A DNA stretch of 10,126 nucleotides, from assembly GCA_026416355.1 (NCBI GenBank), contig JAOAFH010000133.1, forward strand, positions 1 through 10,126, written 5' to 3'. The DNA comes from Clostridiales bacterium. GTDB lineage: Bacteria > Bacillota > Clostridia > Clostridiales > Caloramatoraceae. Below are positions 6,217-10,126 of the stretch, piece after piece. The number at the start of each line of letters is the position of its first letter. Within the stretch, counting starts at the first letter, position 1. The position numbers were made by a program, and so were the translations under genes. The notes under the pieces were generated by a model, which was not told the origin of the DNA, did no database searches, and saw only the letters and a program-made list of their open reading frames with translations.

Positions 6217-7146
6217 TTATTTTTTATTCTTCTTGTCTATTAATACAGCAAGAAGAATTACTAGACCTTTTACTATTGATTGATAAAATGGTGATACATT
6301 CATTAAGTTTAGACCGTTATTTAAAACACCAATAATCATAGCACCAACTATTGTTCCTGTTATACTTCCTTCTCCACCTGAAAGACTTGTTCCACCTAAA
6401 ACAACTGCTGCTATTGCATCTAACTCATATCCTGATCCTGCATTTGGTGATGCTGATCCTATTCTGCTTGTAACAATTACACCACTAATTGCTGATGCTA
6501 TACCTGACACAATATAAACCAACATCTTCACTTTGTCAGTGTTTATACCAGAAAGCCTTGTTGAATCTTCATTACCACCAAGTGCATATACATATCTTCC
6601 ATATCTTGTTTCACTTATTAGATACCAAGCTAACGCAAATACTATTAGTGTTATAATAACCGGAAAAGGAATTCCTAACACTCTTGAGTTCCCTATAAAT
6701 GTAAAGTTCTTACTAAGTCCTGATATAGGTGTACCATTTGTAAAAACATATGTTGCACCTCTAAAAATTGTCATTGTAGCAAGTGTAACTATAAATGGTT
6801 GTATTTTTCCTTTAGCAACAATAGCTCCATTAAATGCACCTATTAAAGCACCTAAAAGTATTGTAACTACTATTGCTAAAAATAAACTGTTTGATTTAAC
6901 TATTATGGAAGCTGCTATTGCTCCTGTTATTGCCAAAATAGATCCAACTGATAAGTCTATTCCTCCAGTTAATATTACAAATGTCATTCCTATGGCAATG
7001 ACAGCATTAACAGAAACTTGAGTTAAAACATTCAATAGGTTGTTTACATTTAAAAACCTTGGAGTAATTATTGATATAATAAAGCATAGAAGCAATAATC
7101 CAATTAAGGATTTAAATTTTACAACTATAGATTTAAACTTATCCAT
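6217..7146 (-). CDS. rbsC: Ribose ABC transporter permease
   Basis: A 309-residue integral membrane protein of the CUT2 (carbohydrate uptake 2) permease family. It forms the membrane channel through which ribose passes from RbsB, driven by RbsA. The chain is almost entirely hydrophobic, with about eight to ten membrane segments. Family hallmarks are FVILTGGIDLSVGSILA (roughly 57-73), YALGGNEDSTRLSGI, GYELDAIAAVVLGGTSL followed by SGGEGSI, and the C-terminal LNNGLNLMNVSPFYQ. The loop after the GGNE motif is the expected site of contact with the ATPase. The start is the ATG at 7146 with AAAGGGGTGGG just upstream, 12 bases after the rbsA stop codon. Its length is normal for RbsC. Confidence 0.94.
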   Translation of the reverse strand: MDKFKSIVVKFKSLIGLLLLCFIISIITPRFLNVNNLLNVLTQVSVNAVIAIGMTFVILTGGIDLSVGSILAITGAIAASIIVKSNSLFLAIVVTILLGALIGAFNGAIVAKGKIQPFIVTLATMTIFRGATYVFTNGTPISGLSKNFTFIGNSRVLGIPFPVIITLIVFALAWYLISETRYGRYVYALGGNEDSTRLSGINTDKVKMLVYIVSGIASAISGVIVTSRIGSASPNAGSGYELDAIAAVVLGGTSLSGGEGSITGTIVGAMIIGVLNNGLNLMNVSPFYQSIVKGLVILLAVLIDKKNKK

Positions 7147-7158
7147 TTTCCCACCCCT

Positions 7159-8658
7159 TTAATCTGTAAGCCCTACTGCATACTTCATTATTATTTCTTG
7201 ATTTGCTTCTTTTCTTGAAATCTCTCCTGTTATTTTTCCTTCATGCATAACAATAATTCTATCACTGACACCTAATATTTCTTCCATGTCAGACGAAATC
7301 ATTATTACACCCTTTCCTTGCGACTTAAGTTCGTTTAATATTTCGTATATTTCTTTCTTTGCACCTACATCTATTCCCTTTGTTGGTTCATCTATTATCA
7401 AAACCTTTGGTAAATTTAAAAGCCATTTTGCAATAATAACCTTTTGTTGATTACCACCACTTAAGTTTTTGACCAATTGATATGGTGAAAAAGTTTTTAT
7501 TGATAATTTCTTAGTATATTCCTTACAATCATCTAGTTCTTTACTTCTATCTATTCTTTTTATTCGATTTTCATATTTACTTAAATTTGATATAGTCATA
7601 TTCTCTAAAACAGAAAGTTTTAAAATAAGCCCTTCTTTTTTTCTATCTTCAGAAAGATATGCTATTCCACTATTAATAGCATCTTTTGGTGACTTTATAT
7701 CAACCTTTTTTCCGTCAATATATACTTCTCCACTTGTCTTCTTATATTCACCAAAAATAAGTTTTGCAACCTCTGTTCTTCCTGAACCCATCAATCCTGC
7801 TATACCAAGAATTTCACCAGACTTTAGTTCAAATGAAACATCCTTTATTTTGTCATTCCATTTTATATTTTTAACTTCTAATATTGCTTTGCCTGGTTTC
7901 ACTTCAACATAAGGAAATTGCTCCTCTAACTTTCTTCCAACCATCATAGAAATTAAATCATCACGAGATACATTTTTTATATATTCTTCTCCAATATAAG
8001 TTCCATCTCTTAAAACGGTTACTCTATCACATATTTTAAAGATTTCTTCCATTCTATGAGATATATAAATAACTGCAACATCTTGTGATTTTAGCTGTTC
8101 TATTATCTTAAAAAGTTTTTGTGTTTCAACCTCAGTAAGAGCAGTTGTTGGTTCATCCATTATAATTATTCTTGCATCCTTTGAAACAGCCTTTATTATT
8201 TCAACCATCTGCATTTCACCAACAGTTAACTCTTTTACAATTGTTTTTGGTGATATATTTAAATCAAATTCTCTAAGTAACTCTTCACTTTTTTTAACCA
8301 TCTCTTTTTTATTCAGTTTTAAACCATCTCTAATTTCGCATCCTAAAAACAAATTTTCATAAATTGATAAATTAGTTAGGAGACTTAATTCCTGATGTAT
8401 AATTGATATCCCTAATTTTTGAGCATCTTTTATATTCTTTATTTCAACATCTTGTCCTTCAATTTTAATTTCTCCTTCATCCCTTTGATAAACTCCACTT
8501 AATATCTTCATAAGTGTTGATTTACCAGCTCCATTCTCACCTAATAGAGCCATAACTTCTCCTTCATATGCTCTTAAGTTTACTTTATCTAATGCCTTAA
8601 CACCAGGAAATGTCTTTGATATGCCCACCATTTCCAAAATAGGTTTTTTATTTTGCAT
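7159..8658 (-). CDS. rbsA: Ribose ABC transporter ATPase with two fused nucleotide-binding domains
   Basis: A 499-residue cytoplasmic ATPase of the CUT2 family that powers import through RbsC. The first half has Walker A GENGAGKST (40-48), signature LTVGE (144-148), Walker B IIIMDEPT (D168-E169) and a switch His in YISHRMEE. The second half has a degenerate Walker A, GLMGSGRTEV, with Arg in place of the usual Lys. It also has signature LSGGNQQ (399-405), Walker B LIIDEPTKGID (D423-E424) and ISSDMEE in place of the switch His. This one-canonical, one-degenerate pattern is normal for RbsA/MglA/XylG-type proteins, so it is not a defect. The ATG at 8658 is preceded by AAGGGGG, whose AA belongs to the rbsD stop codon (TAAGGGGG). 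The context with rbsB, rbsD and rbsK decides ribose over galactose or xylose. Confidence 0.95.
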   Translation of the reverse strand: MQNKKPILEMVGISKTFPGVKALDKVNLRAYEGEVMALLGENGAGKSTLMKILSGVYQRDEGEIKIEGQDVEIKNIKDAQKLGISIIHQELSLLTNLSIYENLFLGCEIRDGLKLNKKEMVKKSEELLREFDLNISPKTIVKELTVGEMQMVEIIKAVSKDARIIIMDEPTTALTEVETQKLFKIIEQLKSQDVAVIYISHRMEEIFKICDRVTVLRDGTYIGEEYIKNVSRDDLISMMVGRKLEEQFPYVEVKPGKAILEVKNIKWNDKIKDVSFELKSGEILGIAGLMGSGRTEVAKLIFGEYKKTSGEVYIDGKKVDIKSPKDAINSGIAYLSEDRKKEGLILKLSVLENMTISNLSKYENRIKRIDRSKELDDCKEYTKKLSIKTFSPYQLVKNLSGGNQQKVIIAKWLLNLPKVLIIDEPTKGIDVGAKKEIYEILNELKSQGKGVIMISSDMEEILGVSDRIIVMHEGKITGEISRKEANQEIIMKYAVGLTD

Positions 8659-8669
8659 TTTTATCCCCC

Positions 8670-9065
8670 TTAAAACACTACTCCAGATTTTAAAATTATA
8701 TTTGCATATGGAGTCTGTTCACCAGTTCTTATTACTGCTTTACATTTCTTTAAATCTTCTTTTAATTGTTCATGAGTTACTAAATTTATTTTAACATCTC
8801 CAATTTCCCTCTTAATTTCATCAAAAATATGTGGACTAACCTTTACTGTTTCTTCCGCAATAACAACCTCTTCAACCTTTAATTCAAGCATTACTGCTTT
8901 TAAAGTATCTATAAAAGTTGGGATGTTTTTTATTAATGCCAAATCAATTCTTTTTGTTTCATCTGGTATAGGAAGACCACAATCTCCTATGGCTATTGAG
9001 TCTGTATGACCCATTTTTGCAATTACTTCTGAAATTTCATAGTTTAATACTCCAATTTTCTTCAT
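8670..9065 (-). CDS. rbsD: D-ribose pyranase
   Basis: A small 131-residue cytoplasmic enzyme that interconverts the beta-pyranose and furanose forms of D-ribose, supplying the furanose form to ribokinase. The family pattern is clear: H20 in MGHTDSIAIGDCGLPIP (the catalytic His position of RbsD), the following D22, and the C-terminal RTGEQTPYANIIL active-site segment. The family also includes fucose mutarotase FucU, but the length, sequence pattern and neighbours fit RbsD. The ATG at 9065 starts two bases after the rbsK stop codon (TAG-AT-ATG) and uses a ribosome site (GGTGAG) within the end of rbsK, so the two are coupled. It ends 11 bases before rbsA. Confidence 0.95.
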   Translation of the reverse strand: MKKIGVLNYEISEVIAKMGHTDSIAIGDCGLPIPDETKRIDLALIKNIPTFIDTLKAVMLELKVEEVVIAEETVKVSPHIFDEIKREIGDVKINLVTHEQLKEDLKKCKAVIRTGEQTPYANIILKSGVVF

Positions 9066-9067
9066 AT

Positions 9068-9997
9068 CTACTCACCAAACCTTTCAACTACTTCTTTTAA
9101 ATAAGGAAGTGAAGATTGTGCTCCTTCTTTTGTTACAGCTATTGATGAAACTTTGTTTGCAAATTTCACAGCTTCACAAAGAGAATTATAATCATATCTT
9201 CCATGCTTAGTTAGATAGTAGGCAACCCCACCTATGAAAGAATCACCAGCTGCTGTAGTATCTACTGCATCAACCTTATATGCATCTACAATCATAAAGT
9301 TATCCTTATCTATTACAGCAGCTCCTCTGCTTCCTAATGTTATAATTACATTCTTAGCTCCTTTTTCAATTAATACTTGTCCAGCTTCTTTAATACTTGT
9401 ATCATCCTTTGGATCTATTCCTGTAATTACTTGTGTTTCAGTTTCATTTGGTACAATTACATCAGACAAACTAATTAATTCTTGATTTATTTCCTTTGCA
9501 GGAGCTGGATTTAATATTGTAAATTTTCCTTTCTCCTTTGCAATACTAAATGCTTTTGTTATTGTCTCAATAGGAGTTTCAAATTGAGCTACAACTAATT
9601 TTGAGTCTTCAATTACTTTATCCAAATTACATATATCTTCAACACTTATTTGCATATTTGCACCTGGAACTACTGTTATTGAATTATTTGCTTTCTTATC
9701 AACTGTTATAAGTGCAATCCCAGTAGGAATTTCATCTATTGTTTTTATATAATTAACTTCTATTTCATCTTTCTTTAAATTTTCAATTAGAATATTTCCA
9801 TTATCATCATTTCCAACGCAACCTAACATTACAACTTTGCTTCCAAGCCTTGCTGAAGCAACTGCTTGGTTTGCACCTTTACCACCAGGTATTTTCTTTA
9901 AATCGTTTGCAAGTATTGTTTCTCCTATAGAAGGAATCTTGTCTACACTTAAAACAAGATCCATATTTAAACTTCCAACAACACAAACATCATACAT
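9068..9997 (-). CDS. rbsK: Ribokinase
   Basis: A 309-residue cytoplasmic kinase of the PfkB family that phosphorylates D-ribose with ATP to ribose 5-phosphate, the entry to the pentose phosphate pathway and PRPP synthesis. The N-terminal substrate motif SLNMDL and the Gly-rich GGKGANQAVASARLG (38 onward) bind sugar. The C-terminal DTTAAGD (246-252) forms the anion hole, with D252 as catalytic base. NPAPAKEI, PNETE and ITLGSRGA are further ribokinase signatures. Length is normal. The ATG at 9997 has AAAAGG about 13 bases upstream; an ATG four bases into the gene is out of frame. It is the first gene of the operon, with a 5' leader of about 50 bases containing a palindromic operator candidate. 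Confidence 0.95.
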   Translation of the reverse strand: MYDVCVVGSLNMDLVLSVDKIPSIGETILANDLKKIPGGKGANQAVASARLGSKVVMLGCVGNDDNGNILIENLKKDEIEVNYIKTIDEIPTGIALITVDKKANNSITVVPGANMQISVEDICNLDKVIEDSKLVVAQFETPIETITKAFSIAKEKGKFTILNPAPAKEINQELISLSDVIVPNETETQVITGIDPKDDTSIKEAGQVLIEKGAKNVIITLGSRGAAVIDKDNFMIVDAYKVDAVDTTAAGDSFIGGVAYYLTKHGRYDYNSLCEAVKFANKVSSIAVTKEGAQSSLPYLKEVVERFGE

Positions 9998-10019
9998 TTA
10001 TGCCACACACCTTTTCCTG

Positions 10020-10054
10020 TTTAATTAACCGTTTTACTAAACCGGTTAATTAAA
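10020..10054. promoter_or_regulatory. Candidate RbsR operator: 35-bp near-perfect palindrome holding two AACCG-type elements
   Basis: The arms TTTAATTAACCG (10020-10031) and CGGTTAATTAAA (10043-10054) are exact reverse complements. The spacer is also symmetric about base 10037 except for one pair (10032/10042). Within it, AACCGGTT (10040-10047) is a perfect 8-bp palindrome with a central CpG, the usual form of a LacI-family operator, and AACCGTTT (10027-10034) is a near copy centred 13 bp away. These are the only two CpG dinucleotides between 9998 and 10126. The site starts at the -10 hexamer and covers the expected transcription start, so a bound repressor would block initiation. Confidence 0.75.
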
Positions 10055-10083
10055 TTATAAACTATTTACAATTGTTTTGTCAA
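10054..10083 (-). promoter_or_regulatory. Consensus sigma-A promoter of the ribose operon
   Basis: The minus strand carries a perfect TTGACA (10083-10078) and a perfect TATAAT (10059-10054) separated by 18 bases. Transcription would start near 10047, inside the operator palindrome, about 50 bases before the rbsK ATG. Two perfect hexamers indicate a strong promoter that needs repression rather than activation, in keeping with a LacI-type repressor. I found no CcpA (cre) match nearby. Confidence 0.85.
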
Positions 10084-10126
10084 TTCAAAAAATTCATATT
10101 TTTAAAATTAAAATGACTCTAAAAAA

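Noticed and set aside
6533..7021. 162-codon plus-strand open frame opposite rbsC
   Set aside because: It is antisense to strongly conserved permease sequence; the hydrophobic translation simply mirrors the permease codons.
7159..8658. Degenerate second Walker A of RbsA as a sign of a broken ATPase
   Set aside because: Arg in place of Lys in the second half is the normal state of CUT2 double ATPases.
10070..10085. Short inverted repeat AATTG...CAATT over the -35 hexamer of the ribose promoter
   Set aside because: Arms of only five A/T-rich bases are expected often by chance in this sequence.
9998..10126. CcpA (cre) catabolite-repression site at the ribose promoter
   Set aside because: Only two CpG dinucleotides occur here and neither has the TG..A/CA flanks of a cre site; both fit the AACCG palindrome better.

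Overview
The window looks like chromosomal DNA of a low-GC, Gram-positive, anaerobe-type Firmicute, most likely Clostridium or a close relative. The base composition is strongly A/T-biased, ribosome-binding sites are strong and G-rich, and there is a lipoprotein signal on the sugar-binding protein. A DnaD-like gene sits next to a zinc-finger DnaI/DnaC-type helicase-loader gene, and a LysM-G5-M23 wall peptidase is present. The species cannot be fixed from this sequence. I saw no tRNA, rRNA, CRISPR array, insertion sequence, phage gene or riboswitch, and no gene-free stretch exceeds 300 bases.

Layout. (1) Bases 1-738, plus strand: the 3' part of a subtilisin-family serine protease gene, entering the window exactly at the catalytic His codon. 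(2) 752-2101, minus strand: a membrane-anchored LysM-G5-M23 peptidoglycan peptidase, convergent with the protease and sharing a bidirectional terminator with it. (3) 2102-2285: a divergent promoter region. (4) 2286-4200, plus strand: two overlapping genes for helicase loading, a DnaD-like protein with a winged helix and two DnaD C-terminal-type domains, and a zinc-finger AAA+ loader. A second bidirectional terminator at about 4197-4233 separates them from the next unit. (5) 9997 down to 4230, minus strand: a complete ribose operon in transcription order rbsK-rbsD-rbsA-rbsC-rbsB-rbsR. It is preceded by a consensus promoter (TTGACA, 18 bp, TATAAT) and a 35-bp near-perfect palindrome that is the best candidate operator for the LacI-family regulator at the operon's far end.

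How the genes work together. RbsB captures ribose outside the membrane, and RbsC (permease) with RbsA (double ATPase) import it. RbsD interconverts pyranose and furanose forms, RbsK phosphorylates ribose to ribose 5-phosphate, and RbsR probably represses the operon when ribose is absent. Because rbsR is the last gene and appears co-transcribed, repressor supply would follow operon transcription. A perfect 12-bp hairpin between rbsB and rbsR may set their relative expression.

I see ordinary, well-described gene families and no good evidence for a new multi-gene system. The items most worth a second look are regulatory: the tandem/palindromic operator, the rbsB-rbsR hairpin with regulator-last order, and two convergent terminators whose stems pair the two genes' stop codons exactly.
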